From Solenopsis invicta (lineage: Eukaryota; Arthropoda; Insecta; Hymenoptera; Formicidae), in assembly GCF_016802725.1 (NCBI RefSeq), contig NC_052668.1:9022001-9086000 (forward strand): a stretch of 64,000 bases of DNA, in the 5' to 3' direction. A program made the position numbers and the translations under genes. The notes beneath the pieces were generated by a model, which was not told the DNA's origin, did no database searches, and saw only the letters and a program-made list of their open reading frames with translations. Shown here in pieces: positions 42,201 through 53,070 of the stretch (its first letter is position 1; every line of letters starts with the position of its first letter).

Positions 42201-43282
42201 TATCAGTTTTTGTATATCATCTTGATTGAAAGGAACTTGTATTGAACCTTCACGATAAGGAAATATAAAAATAAATAAATATAACTTTGCTAAAAATTTA
42301 GTTAAGTTAAGTTATAGAAATCTAACCAACAAAAAAATCATAATAGAAGGACGTACTAAAGTTATCACTGCTTGTACTTGTAGAGCATGATGCAACTGGA
42401 TTCGCAGAGCTTGGTGTATCTGGAGTCTCAGAGCTCGATGCGACTTGAGTCAGAGAGCATGATGCTTCTTCATTTGTGAAGCTTAATGTGACTTCATTTG
42501 CAAGCGTTGATATCACAAAACTCTCAGAGCTCGATGCAACACAGTCTGTAGCAACGTGTGTACATTCTCTTACTTCTGTTCCTGAAAGTATATTTAATAT
42601 ATTGTATGGAAGACAGGAGTATTATTTATACATTATTAATATATAATCACTTAAAACATAAATCTATTCACATCAATAGAAGTAATGTCTATATACATAC
42701 TCAAATCCTTCTCCACCACAGTTGTTGCATTGTCCTCTACAAATTCCATTGGAATTGCATCAAGTTTTAATTTCCGAGATTTCACAGGGCTATAGTTAGG
42801 TAGTAGCCCAAGTAGCCACGATTGATCTTTGAATTGTGAAGAATGGAAATGTTGGGAACAAACCCGAGCTAGATAAACAAATTTTAAATAATGTATTTTA
42901 TCAATTTTATTATATTTTATAATTTTTAATTTGTTAAATTCCATTTATCACCTGTCAGTATTATATACATACCGTTGTTTGGGTTGACGTTTTCTTTGCA
43001 AAGTATTTTCCATTTCGCAATCATTTCTTGATTTTTTGGAAATGAAAAATAGCTTACATTTTTTTTATTTCGCGACGTACTTTTACAGTTTTTGAAAGAA
43101 CACGATGGCATTATAAAATTGTGTATAACCTGTGTATACCGTGACACTATTTCGTTTACTTTTATCGTTGCGTTGCTATTGGTTGGCAATGGTGATTTTG
43201 CAAGATGGCGGAAACTTGGTGCTGCGCAGAATGTGACGAAAATTCGTCCGAGAAGATAGCACACCTTGTTACTTCCACCATG
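39286..43282 (-). mobile_element. P element, 3997 bp
   Basis: Perfect 25-bp inverted ends begin CATGGTGGAAGTAACAAGG, similar in form to the Drosophila P-element start CATGATGAAATAAC. An 8-bp duplication ATAACGCC flanks it (39278-39285 and 43283-43290), the P-element hallmark. The transposase gene runs on the minus strand in several exons. The insertion interrupts repeat A. An uninterrupted CTATAACGCC site is seen in copy 1 near 918. Confidence 0.95.
39574..43111 (-). pseudogene. P-element transposase (THAP domain), broken
   Basis: The exons fit good splice sites. 42973-43111 and an exon starting at 42868 form the THAP zinc finger (CSFKNC...VCSQHF, C2CH). A Ser/Thr-rich exon (about 42320-42590) and a leucine-zipper-like coiled coil (IQKLIRENADLVRQNEILQN) follow. 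The catalytic RNase-H-like core is at 41175-42068 (SRWSSEDIAAAISLRS, VICFDEIHLS, MTCDLGPSN). The GTP-binding/insertion and C-terminal parts are at 40510-41190 and 39574-40088. Two lesions are seen. TAA at 42081-42083 lies just before LQEMLSPFFTP, and a one-base frameshift lies near 41185, where the frames overlap. This copy is therefore inactive although its ends are intact. Confidence 0.88.
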
Positions 43283-43365
43283 ATAACGCCCGTGCCCGCA
43301 TTCGACTCACGAGAAGATCTCTCGCGGCGTGGTCGCCTAACGGTGGTGCCAGCACTCACTTGTTA
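43283..43365 (+). repeat. Repeat family A, copy 2, right half
   Basis: ATAACGCCCGTGCCCGCATT to CCAGCACTCACTTGTT, completing the copy interrupted by the P element. Confidence 0.75.
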
Positions 43366-43974
43366 AATTCATTTCAATCCGAAATTATAGGATTTCATAA
43401 ATTATAATTAAATCGAATTTTAATGTAGACATGTATTTGATTCACAGAATCATGTAAACAGATATGATTCTGTAAATCAAATATATATACCTTGCTGCTT
43501 GATGTGTAATTACTTTCTTTATATTTTAAGTTTACGTTCCAACGTTTTTTCTGAGGAAAATTTTACTTGATATAATATACGTTATTATTTATTTATATTT
43601 TGAGTAGGATTTTCCTCACAAATAAAATAGCCATTAAATAGCATATTAAATTAATCGTTATAGTATTATACATATGTATTAAATATTACATAATTTAAAT
43701 ATTATATATAATGAAATATTAAATATTAACGAATAATATATTTTATTAAAAAGCTATATACTGTATATTAAAGCTTCTCATATTATCAAAATTTGTAGTT
43801 TATGTTTATATTATATGGTTAAATATATCTTTTGTTAAATATTTTTTAACACGAAAAATTATCTTTATAATTTTATAATTTATAAAATTCTTGTGTTATA
43901 ATAATAATGATAATGATGGTAATTATAAAAATACTCAATTTCGTTGACATATTATGTATATAGCGGACCTTTTC
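43366..43974. other. AT-rich, nothing recognised
   Basis: No gene or repeat end is supported. Confidence 0.4.
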
Positions 43975-44285
43975 GGACCACCAATATCTGCTAGACATTT
44001 AAAGGACGTCCTTAGAACATCTTCAAAATCTCTTATTTAATATAAAGAACAACGCAATTTTTGAATGCATATTTATTATGTATGTATACATAATATGTTA
44101 AATATTACGAATCATCCTAAATATGTCCTGCGGATGTCCTACAAACGTCATACTGCAGCTACAATAAACCAGGATGTCCTTCGGACGTCTTTGGAACGTC
44201 CTATGGTCGTACGAGATACTAGGACATTACAAGGACTTTTGTGGACATGTATTGGACGTCCGGGGACGTCCATGTGTTGTGTGGG
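43975..44285. repeat. GACGTC-rich dispersed repeat, copy 4
   Basis: Ends GGACGTCCATGTGTTGTGTGGG, the inverted equivalent of the start of copy 3. It contains many GGACGTC words. Confidence 0.6.
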
Positions 44286-44286
44286 A

Positions 44287-45487
44287 ACCCAGCAGAGAAA
44301 ATTCCAGCAACATTGCAGCAATGTTGCAATGTTGCAGATTGCAATGCAATATTACGGAGACATTGCAGAGACATAAATTAACAATATGCCTGCAACAACG
44401 CATGGCATATGCCAGTAATATTCCGGAAACATTGCAATATCATAATTTTTTAATAAAGTAGTGGCAATAAAGAGCCAAAGCAGAATATTCGCGTATAATA
44501 ATATATTATAATAATTTAACTCATCCATAATTATTCATCCGCATTTAGCAAACTAAAGTCTGGCGACATTACTAAATTTTCCGCTGAATCTCTACATTCC
44601 CTAACAGTACAACCGTCCATATATTGACTGTAAGTTGACTCATCCAAGTCAGACTTTCAAAGTTAACTGCAAATCGACTTTGCATAGACGTCTGCAGACA
44701 TCCTTCGAAATGTTGACTCTAAGACGTCTAGAAAAAGGCATGCGGTCCCGTGATGCTGTGTGCATCATAGTATTGTTAAGAAACATAAATATTTATATCA
44801 ATAGGCAAAATAGGTCCATATATGAAGAGACCTCAATCTACAGCCCAATGAACAAACAATATTTTTTAATTGTTTTTTTAATAAAAATTTTTTTATATTT
44901 AATTTAATTATTGTATTATATTGATATATATTTTCTAATTGCATCTTATTTAAACAAATAACAGAAAAGTTATTCCAGATGCTACTCTGCATTTGCAAAA
45001 TTAGTAAAAAAAACTAATTTTATATTTGTTTATATAAATATTGTGTTTTAATTATACATATTTTATTTTTTCGATAACGTATATTGATCTGATCTACCAA
45101 TTATATACACATATCAGCATAAAGTGTTCACAGGTCATCATGAGGAATCAGTTCGCAGCGATCACAGAGGTCAAGCAACGTTCAGCGGAGTTGCGACTTG
45201 GATGGGTGACCGCTTGGAAATTTCCGAAAAAATATTCCTAAGATTTTTTTGCGAAAAATGTTTTTTAAAATGTTACACAAATATTGTTTTATTTATTGGA
45301 ATTATGTGATGTAATAATATTTATGTGAACATTTTGGAAAAATGGGATGTTTCAATGCAATATTTCAAAAAACGGACATCTTAATGTTGTTGCAATCCAG
45401 CAATGTTTCGCAATCAAAATGCAATATTACAATGTTTCAATGAAATCATTCTGTAATGTTCCTGCAATCTCTCTGTGCTGTATGAGA
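44287..45487. mobile_element. Non-autonomous element carrying a 5S-like segment
   Basis: The left part has repeated GCAACATTGCAGCAATG words. The right part ends TGCAATCTCTCTGTGCTGT, the inverted form of 28079. The central part holds a 5S rRNA-derived segment with the same flanks as the copy near 32660-32760. The precise ends are not fixed. Confidence 0.5.
45120..45225 (+). pseudogene. 5S rRNA-derived segment, longest copy
   Basis: GGAATCAGTTCGCAGCGATC, CAGAGGTCAAGCAACG and CTTGGATGGGTGACCGCTTG reproduce the internal control region and 3' half of insect 5S rRNA in order and spacing. The 5' half is much weaker. It is embedded in a mobile sequence, not an rRNA array. Confidence 0.75.
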
Positions 45488-45724
45488 AATAATACACAAT
45501 TTTTAATATAAAATTGAAGAAACCTATACACACATTTAAAGATGTCACAGCAGTTTTCATTACAAGTTTATAGAAATTTTTAACTTATAATTAAAAATTT
45601 CATTATATTTAATATCACATTTAACAAAGTTACTTCGTAAAACAAAATAAATATTTAAAAATCAATATTTAGAAATAATTAGGAACTTAGTAACTGTGAC
45701 TTACATATATAATTAATGACTTGT
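45488..45724. other. AT-rich, nothing recognised
   Basis: No supported feature. Confidence 0.35.
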
Positions 45725-45858
45725 CCCTTACGGAAATGGACTATTGTAACTATTAGTAAAGCTATTAATAAAACTATTGAATTATTCGTCATAGTTTTTT
45801 CGCGGATTATTGGGACGAACTATTACACAGAACTATTGAAAAATTATTTGAACCCAAT
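45725..45858 (+). repeat. Left end of long family A element
   Basis: Starts CCCTTACGGAAATGGACTAT, the inverted form of the family A right end at 4465-4486. It appears to continue at 50698 after the ISL2EU insertion. Confidence 0.5.
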
Positions 45859-46256
45859 TGGAAAATTCGATGGGGGCGTGGTTTTCACATCCCGCCATCT
45901 AGCGCCAACGATCAAAACCACTGCGAGTAGGTAACCTAACCCAACAGGTCCTTTCATTAGTTTGTTGTCATACATAAGCGGTCATACCAGGTCATACGTG
46001 AAGAAATAAAAATGAGAGTATCCATAAGAGAAATTTGTATTTTTGCTAGTTCGACACCAACTAGTAAAAATTTTATTGGTGGTGAAAAATTAATTAACGC
46101 TGGTCATGTTGTTTTTTGTGGAAAAATGCCAGATGACAATAACGACATTTTTGAGATTACTGCATTTTGTCTCCAAACCTCGGACTTAAAAGGTGCTCTT
46201 CATGAAATAAAAGGAAACATAAATAAGGAAGGAAAAGTCATTTCAATGAAATGTTC

Positions 46257-46399
46257 GGGAGGGTTCCGATAGCGCACATCCCGATAGCCCACCAACCAAT
46301 CATCTTGACTTATCTAACCCAACCTACGGAAAATCTCTAGGCATCTGCCATTGTGAGTGGTTTGTGTGCTATCGGGATGTGCGCTATCGGGACCCGCCG
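46257..46399. mobile_element. 143-bp MITE, 9-bp target duplication (copy 3)
   Basis: Flanked by perfect GAAATGTTC duplications (46248-46256 and 46400-46408). It interrupts the SWIM-domain codons of the ISL2EU gene. Its ends GGGAGGGTTCCGATAGCGC and GCGCTATCGGGACCCGCCG are inverted. Confidence 0.92.
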
Positions 46400-46923
46400 G
46401 AAATGTTCCTGTAAAGCTGGCTTGGGGAGTGCATGTAAACACATTTTAGCAGTTTTGTTCTACTGTAGCAGGTGAAATCATTTATTACTCTCATTGACAT
46501 ATAAAAATTATTATGTAAAGCTCGGAAAATAATATCAGCGTACAAATTTTCTAAACAAATCATATTTATTTATTTCAATACAATAATATATGTTAATATT
46601 ATGATAATATTATTTACTAATATTATTGTATTGTATTAATTGTAGGTTTGATTTGAAAGATTTAAATATCGTCTCTTGTACGGATAAAAAATGCATGTGG
46701 AATGAACTACAGAAATAATCGTTAGAAAAATATGATCCTTGGCCTTTACAACAACACGATTGTTTTTCAATAAAAAAGACGAAGAACCTCGAGAAGCAAA
46801 GTAAAGAAAAGATTGTAAAAAAAATAAAGCTAAAGAAAATTTTTGTTTATTGAAGGAACAGGAGTCACTAATCAGAGACATTATGATGCAAAATCATCCG
46901 TCCTCAGCGCTATCAAAACACAT

Positions 46924-47266
46924 GTAATTTTGATAAACACTTTATACTCATGCTATTTTTGGTTAGCGGTAGTTAACTCATCAATGACTATTATACATAT
47001 ATATACATATATATTATCAAGGCATTGGAATCTTGTACATTTTTATACATTAAATATTCATATGTTTATACTTTACATTTTTTACATTTTTTTATTAACG
47101 CTAATTAATACATCAATTAATTTATATACATAAAATCATATTAAAGAAACAATTACCTAACTCAATGACAACGACAATAATTAATTAAAGGAAATTAACG
47201 TTCAAATCTTTTTATCTGAAATGTATTATTTTCCTTCCTATTTGGTATGTGTTTGTTTTATTGTAG
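46924..47266. other. Probable intron of the ISL2EU SWIM/YqaJ gene
   Basis: AT-rich sequence between a GTAATT donor at about 46924 and a TTATTGTAG acceptor at 47266. No other feature is seen. Confidence 0.5.
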
Positions 47267-47644
47267 ATTTGAAAGACACGAACTCCTTCAAGATTTCAAT
47301 AAAAATATTGTAGCAAGCAATCCTGAACAAATTGAAACCATTTTTGATAATCAGAAGTCTTCTGAGTTTCTTTCAAATTTAAATAAAGTTGCTGTTAAGC
47401 CGCTTCAAAAGTGCTGTGAAAAATTATTTAATCACATGCAAAGGGATGTGTGTGCTATTTGCACTGAGAGCAGAGAACTTCATTCAGTATGGCTAAACGA
47501 AAGACAATTTCGAATAACTTCAAGTAATGCATATACTTTATTTACGTATGGAAAAAACAAAAATCCTGATTGGAAAAAGAAATCATTAGATTATTTTTAT
47601 GGAAAACAATTTAGTAATTGTTATACTAATGTAGGATGTTAAAA

Positions 47645-47679
47645 TGTTAGCTAGGGAAAAAGAGTGAGAATGAGAGTAT

Positions 47680-47710
<31 letters not shown>

Positions 47711-48030
47711 CGAAAGAACATGTGTCGTAGAAGAAAAGCGTCGTTTGACGAAAAGGATTGCCATTGTTCGAAACATGTGTTGTTTTATGGTAGCGTCATA
47801 AAACACACAATCAATTGTATTCAAAGCGCGTAAATGTGATGTCTGCGAATGGACGCACGTATGTATCAGGTAAAAGGGGTAAAGGCGAGTAGGCAGAACA
47901 AGCCAAAGGCAGAAGATTTCGAGCGGTCAGAGAGAAACGATCCTACGAGTCAAGAGAGCGTTCTGTAGACACTCAACGAAATATACATATTATACTTATA
48001 ATCTAAAAGCCCTTAATTGATCCCACTCTA
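47645..48030. other. Insertion of unknown type with (GA)n run
   Basis: It begins TGTTAGCTAGGG and ends near CTCTAAACA, so LTR-like TG...CA ends are possible, but no target duplication is visible. A GAGAGAGAG run lies at 47685-47712. It interrupts the YqaJ coding sequence. Confidence 0.35.
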
Positions 48031-48672
48031 AACACGGTTTGGAATATAAACCAATAGCACGGAAGGTTTATGAAGATTTAATTTCATCGAAAGTAGTAGA
48101 GTGCGGTCTTATTGTTTCCAAAGAAAATCAGTGGCTTGCATGTTCACCTGATGGAATATTATTTTTAAATAATAAACCATTTAAATTGATTGAAATAAAA
48201 TGCCCTTACGAAGGTAGAAAAAGAAGAATGAGTGAAGTGATCAATACTATTAAATGGCTCGAAAGAAAAAATGATCAATTGACTTTAAAACAGCATCATG
48301 CATATTATGCACAAATTCAAATAAGCATGGCAATTTTGAATTTGTAGTCAACTGTTTTTTTAATTTATACTCCATTTGACAATAATTTAATAACATTATC
48401 AATTATCTTTGATCAGGAATACGCCAAAGATATATTTTGGTCATTAAAGAAGATTTATTTCGATAAGATCATACACTTCATATGTGAAAAGAAAAGAGAA
48501 GAAGATTAGACAGATTTCAACTTTTCTATTTTCTTTTTATAAAAATGTTATAAAGTTTATAAGAAAAAGTTTATAAAAATGTTATAATTTCAAAATACAT
48601 ATACAGGTATAATATAAAGTGTATAAAATATTTTATATAATAATTACTACCAAAGGTTAAGATACTATATTT

Positions 48673-50570
48673 TTATTTTGCTTTGTGTTGTGAACAAAAT
48701 TTATCATCTTTAATTATTGGAGCACTCAAATTTACAACAGCACAAATAATATTAAAAATTTCATCAGCTTTACTTATAAGACACGCAGGCATTGTAGATC
48801 CTAAGACTTGGAAAGTTTTTAACCTTTGATTGCTTCTTTCAATATGCACTCGTGCTGTGGCAATATTACGGGTTAATATTGCATCTGTTTTTGAAAATTG
48901 TTTTTTATCTTTTAGAAAAGAAGGTCTAATAAGTTTTATATAATTTAATTTACAAATATCGTCAATTGGAAATCCTTTATCTGTCATGATTGCGTCTGTT
49001 TTATTTAATTTCTGTATGATTTTACTTTGCTCGAATATTACCTTGTCAGAAGCACGTCCTCCATAACATTTGCTCACAAATGAAATTAAAACAGCTGGTG
49101 TTACACCAGTCATAAATTTAATTGTGTAGTTACTTTTGTAACGCGAAAAAGTTGCAATCTGACAACATAAATTCTTTGGCTTTTGAATTTTAATTTCAGT
49201 ACAATCAACTACGACTCGAACATCTTCGAACCTCATAAAACATAGCGGAATATTCTTTAAAATATTGTCTTTGTTTGGCCACAAAATAGCTGGCTTTAAA
49301 CAAATATATAAAATGTCAAGCATTTGAAATATTTTTTCTTTGCAAGTGTTTGGTTTGCATTTAAATAAAATTGATAGCAAAGCATAAGACATATTTTGTT
49401 TCAATTTCATAAAAGTCATTATTATTGTTTCTCGTATATCCGTTTTTGTATTTGCAGTAGGTGTTTCCTTGTATGTAGTTTTTACAAGAGTTTCAATTGT
49501 ATTGAGCAAACTAAAACTATAAATGCCAGTTAATGTACTTAATTCAGTATCAGAAATAATAATACTTGAAAATTTTACAAAAATATTATCACTTTGAACT
49601 TGTATTCCTATATCCTTATTTGTTAAGGAAGTTTTGACATTTTCTTCCACAACTTCTGCAAGACATCCATGTTCATCAATTATTCTAATTGCAGGCAATG
49701 CTTTTTCAATTACATTTTGATCAGTTGTTTTATCAGAAACAGTAGTTTGCATTACAATTTCTTTTTCAGGTACATCATAAATATTTTCTACTGATAATTG
49801 TTTTACACAAGATCTTTTATGCCATCTTTCTTCTCTGCATTTTGCTTGAATTTTTCTTTGCGGACTAATTTTTCTCGTTGATCCAATTGGTAAATTAAGC
49901 GATGGAATGCTTGTTTTCTTTAAATGACGTATATGATTTTTACCTTCTAAAAAATGTGACAGAACTTAGTATTTTTTATAATTTAAAGAATTAAGGAATA
50001 ACGTTACAAAAATAAATAATAATTATAATAATCAATAATAAGTCAAACTCGGACTAACAAAATTTAAAACAAACATAGGTTAGCAAGCTTATGTCAAGGG
50101 AGAGGGGATTTTGATGCTTCTTAATATTAAACTAATAAAAATATTCTACCTATATGCAATAACTGTGTTTCAAGTCCGACAAAAATGCAGATTGCAGTTC
50201 GCATAAGCTAGAAAATTTAAAAATTATTATTCAGCACTAGAATCGCTGCCACTGATATAGGCCTGCTAACCTATATTTATTTTTAATTATAATGATATTT
50301 ACGTGATGGTATGAAGTCTTCTTTTGTAAAATGAAGAGAGCACACTCTCATAGAAGCAGAAACCTTTTTTCCCATTTTTAATACTTTAATCCACGCTGTT
50401 CGACGATCAATTGCTTCCTCTGTATTAAACTTATTTATGAATTTAACGAGATTTTTGCCTTCTTCAGGAAAATGAAAAAATCTAACAGTGTCATTTCTGC
50501 AAGCTTGACTAGTGCAACCAAAGACACAACAAAAAATATTGCTTTTATTTTTTCGCGGTGAAAACTCCAT
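48673..50570 (-). CDS. ISL2EU transposase: THAP domain + DDE nuclease
   Basis: Exon 1 (50303-50570) encodes the THAP C2CH finger (CCVFGCTSQ and SMRVCSLHF). A donor GTAAAT at 50302 and an acceptor at 49947 join it in frame to exon 2 (48673-49946). The DDE_4 core shows Asp in VVVDCTEIKIQKP, Asp in IMTDKGFPIDD and Glu in ARVHIERSNQRLKTF. The upstream helical HTH_Tnp_4-like segment (LSTLTGIYSFSLL) is present. No stop or frameshift is visible in either exon, so this gene may still encode a working transposase. Length, about 515 residues, fits the family. Confidence 0.87.
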
Positions 50571-50697
50571 AACTTATTCTATATTGCAATTTGTATTTAA
50601 ATTCCGCTGATTGCTATATAAACACGGACAGAGCTACCTACTCGCGCTAATTCGGATTTCTCCCGCTAGGTAGCGTAGTGACACATCGAATTTCCCA

Positions 50698-52097
50698 ATA
50701 GTCACTACGATTTATATAATCATATAAAATATGTATTGATAAATCAATTAAACGTAATAAATTATAGTTTCCAAAAAATTATTTCTTTTTTTCGTTCAAA
50801 AGGATTAAATAAAGATTAAATCTGAATTAAACATTTATGTATGTACAAGATTTAATAACAATACAAATTGTTACTTTTACATCTAAAAATATAAAATTTT
50901 ATGTGAAACAGCAAACCACATACACATCACGTTTGAAAAAAAAGGAGAGCGAAATTCGTCTCGAAGTTACAACAATTAGTTCATAAAAGTTTCACTGAAG
51001 TGCCATTTAGAAAGACGGTTACGGTGGCGCCTAGATATAATGTCTGTAGCCGCACTCGACTCACGAGAAAATCCCCTGCGGCATGGCCACCTAGTGGAAG
51101 CCGCGCAAGCCGCGAAGGCGCGAAGACTGGCGTCGCGAAAAAGTTTTGACACCATAGACATAGTACAAAGTCTATGTTTGAGACTCAAAACCAAAGCAAA
51201 TTGCTCGATTTTTGAAAGCACCGTAATATGTTTTTACGTGTAAAATAACTATTAATAATTGAATGTCTTGGATTTTAACCATATTCGATATTTCTGAAAT
51301 GATTTATAAATATTTTTTATTTCATAAATAATATACATTTTCAATAAACCTTTAATTAGCTATACCGAATGTGTATAAAATACATTTATTATTCGTTTAA
51401 ATATTGCTGCAATGAAAACATATAAATATAATTTACGTTTAAACTTTTATTAACGTATTTAAAAAGTATATTATACCTGGATATTAAATCCTATTTTTGA
51501 TAGGTTATTTAAAGGGACAACTTTTACAAATCATAAACGTATTTAAGAAATGTTTATTTAATTAGTATATAATTGTATTTGATAGTATTTTTATACGTAT
51601 TTTTATAAACATTTCTGGCATTTTATAAACCATTTGTCAACATATAAAATACGTTCCGTATTATATATAAGAACGATTATTATAAACGTATATTGCACTA
51701 ACGTATAAAATTTTACCTATATACATATCTGCCACATACCTATACCTAAACCGGTTTTATACCATACAACTGCGTTTAATAAACGTATAAAACAATCCAG
51801 TTTTTATTGGGTTTATTGTGAATAGTCGACTAATAATCATTTGTATATTAACTATTAAAAGTAGTGTGCTGGTGATTATTCCAAATAACCTGATTATGAA
51901 ATCAATAATCATTCCATAAAAGAACTATTGGGGAATGATTATTGCAAATAATCTCATTATGAAATCAATAATCACTCATTCAAAAACTATTAGGAAATGA
52001 TTATTGCGAATAATCCAATCATTAGATGCTACATAATCACTATTAGAGAATGAATAATCACTATTGTAAGTCAATAGTGATTATTGGCTTTCCAATG
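50698..52097 (+). repeat. Long family A element, right part
   Basis: Matches 3218-4470 over its length, with the same CGTATAAAATACG and AATAATCATT words. It stops at GGCTTTCCAAT without the terminal CCGTAAGGG, so the right end is truncated. It preserves the TGTACAAGATTTAAT site that the mariner hit in the other copy. Confidence 0.7.
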
Positions 52098-52138
52098 ACC
52101 TAGTTTACATCATTAAAACTTTGGTACTCATATTAAGT

Positions 52139-52152
52139 TTGGTGCGCACCAA
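52139..52152. repeat. 14-bp perfect palindrome TTGGTGCGCACCAA
   Basis: Perfect dyad in an otherwise ordinary AT-rich flank, between the truncated family A copy and the Polinton region. Its role is unknown. Confidence 0.6.
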
Positions 52153-52341
52153 TGCTTTAATACAGACTCGTTTACATCGATCGTACTAAAGAAGAAGTAT
52201 AATACGAATTTAATTCTTGTCGATTGCCTCCTAGTGACTGTATTTGAAATTATAATTTGCTTGAATTTATTTTTGTTTCGTGAGTAAAGTGTATTATATA
52301 CTTGAATAAGAATTAAAAAATATGAATAATAATAATATAAC

Positions 52342-53040
52342 GACCGTACTTCGCGCACGGACGGTTGGCGGTGCGGGAACGGGCGCGAGAGGTCGCCTGG
52401 AGGAATTAGACGTGTGTTTTAAGTTGGTAGATATAAGTACATTTATTTCACGCGATTAGTCTTACATAAATTCGGTGTATTTACAGTGGCGGTTACTAGT
52501 ACGCAAGTAGGCTAGTACCACTATGGGTAGACGACTGTGACGTCACTGGCGCCGTACCCCCACTTTCTTATCACGGCGCACAGCATCACAGTCGTCTCCC
52601 CATAGTGATACTACGAGGCGATCTCTCCCCACTACAGATAGTTACCCGGCGGCGTTATTATAGCGACGTTACTCATCTGGTTGTCGGTTTTATTTCTTAC
52701 GCCTTATAGCTGTTTTAATAAAAATGTAAAAAAAATTTTTTTTTTTTTACTGCAAAAAGGAGGCTGCACTATTTATCTACTAATTAGTTTTTTTTTTTCA
52801 TTTTCTATGTCTTATAATTATTTTAATAAAAAATTTTTTTATTTACTGCAAAAGAAGATTCAATCTTAACCTAATTTATGGGAGGTTGGTTTTAAATTAA
52901 GCACACTATTTAATATATATATATTTATTGATTATACATTCTTAAAAATACAGTAATAACAAAAGTAACAGTATTAATTATGAACATTTATTGATTACAT
53001 ATCGTTCAAAATATACATCAATTCTTGTAATTGTTAGGTG
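52342..53040. other. GC-rich then AT-rich flank of Polinton, possible terminal region
   Basis: A GC-rich 340 bases (CGACCGTACTTCGCGC start) contains a 21-bp-arm hairpin at 52520-52606 (ACTATGGGTAGACGACTGTG and its inverse, one mismatch). After that, a stretch of about 60 bases is repeated directly: GTTTTAATAAAAA...TTTACTGCAAAA at ~52690-52757 and ~52793-52850. This lies just beyond the last Polinton gene and is where a terminal inverted repeat would be expected. The right end is outside the window, so it cannot be tested here. Confidence 0.35.
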
Positions 53041-53070
53041 GTTACATATTTGTGTGGGATGTAAGATATA

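Larger units (their letters stand above)
46012..48347 (+). pseudogene. ISL2EU first protein: SWIM zinc finger + YqaJ-type recombinase
   Basis: Exon 1 starts MRVSIREICIFASS. The SWIM motif (CxC...CxH) would span the 143-bp MITE inserted at 46257-46399. Sequence on both sides is collinear around the 9-bp duplication GAAATGTTC. Exon 2 is about 46646-46923 (DLKDLNIVSCTDKKCMW) with an in-frame TAA after NELQK. Exon 3 starts 47267. The YqaJ/lambda-exonuclease-like domain lies in 48030-48347 (WLACSPDGILFL, IEIKCPY, HHAYYAQIQI). About 385 bases of unrelated sequence with a GA microsatellite (47645-48030) separate the last two coding parts. In known ISL2EU elements this protein accompanies the transposase. 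Here it is broken in at least three places. Confidence 0.8.
45859..50697. mobile_element. ISL2EU (PIF/Harbinger superfamily) element, about 4.84 kb
   Basis: Inverted ends TGGAAAATTCGATG (left) and CATCGAATTTCCCA (right) agree at all but one base and are flanked by AT. A sub-terminal GCGAGTAGGTA motif is also inverted at both ends. Two converging genes are typical of ISL2EU: a SWIM/YqaJ protein on plus and a THAP plus DDE transposase on minus. The element is interrupted by a 143-bp MITE and an unidentified ~385-bp insertion. Confidence 0.8.
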
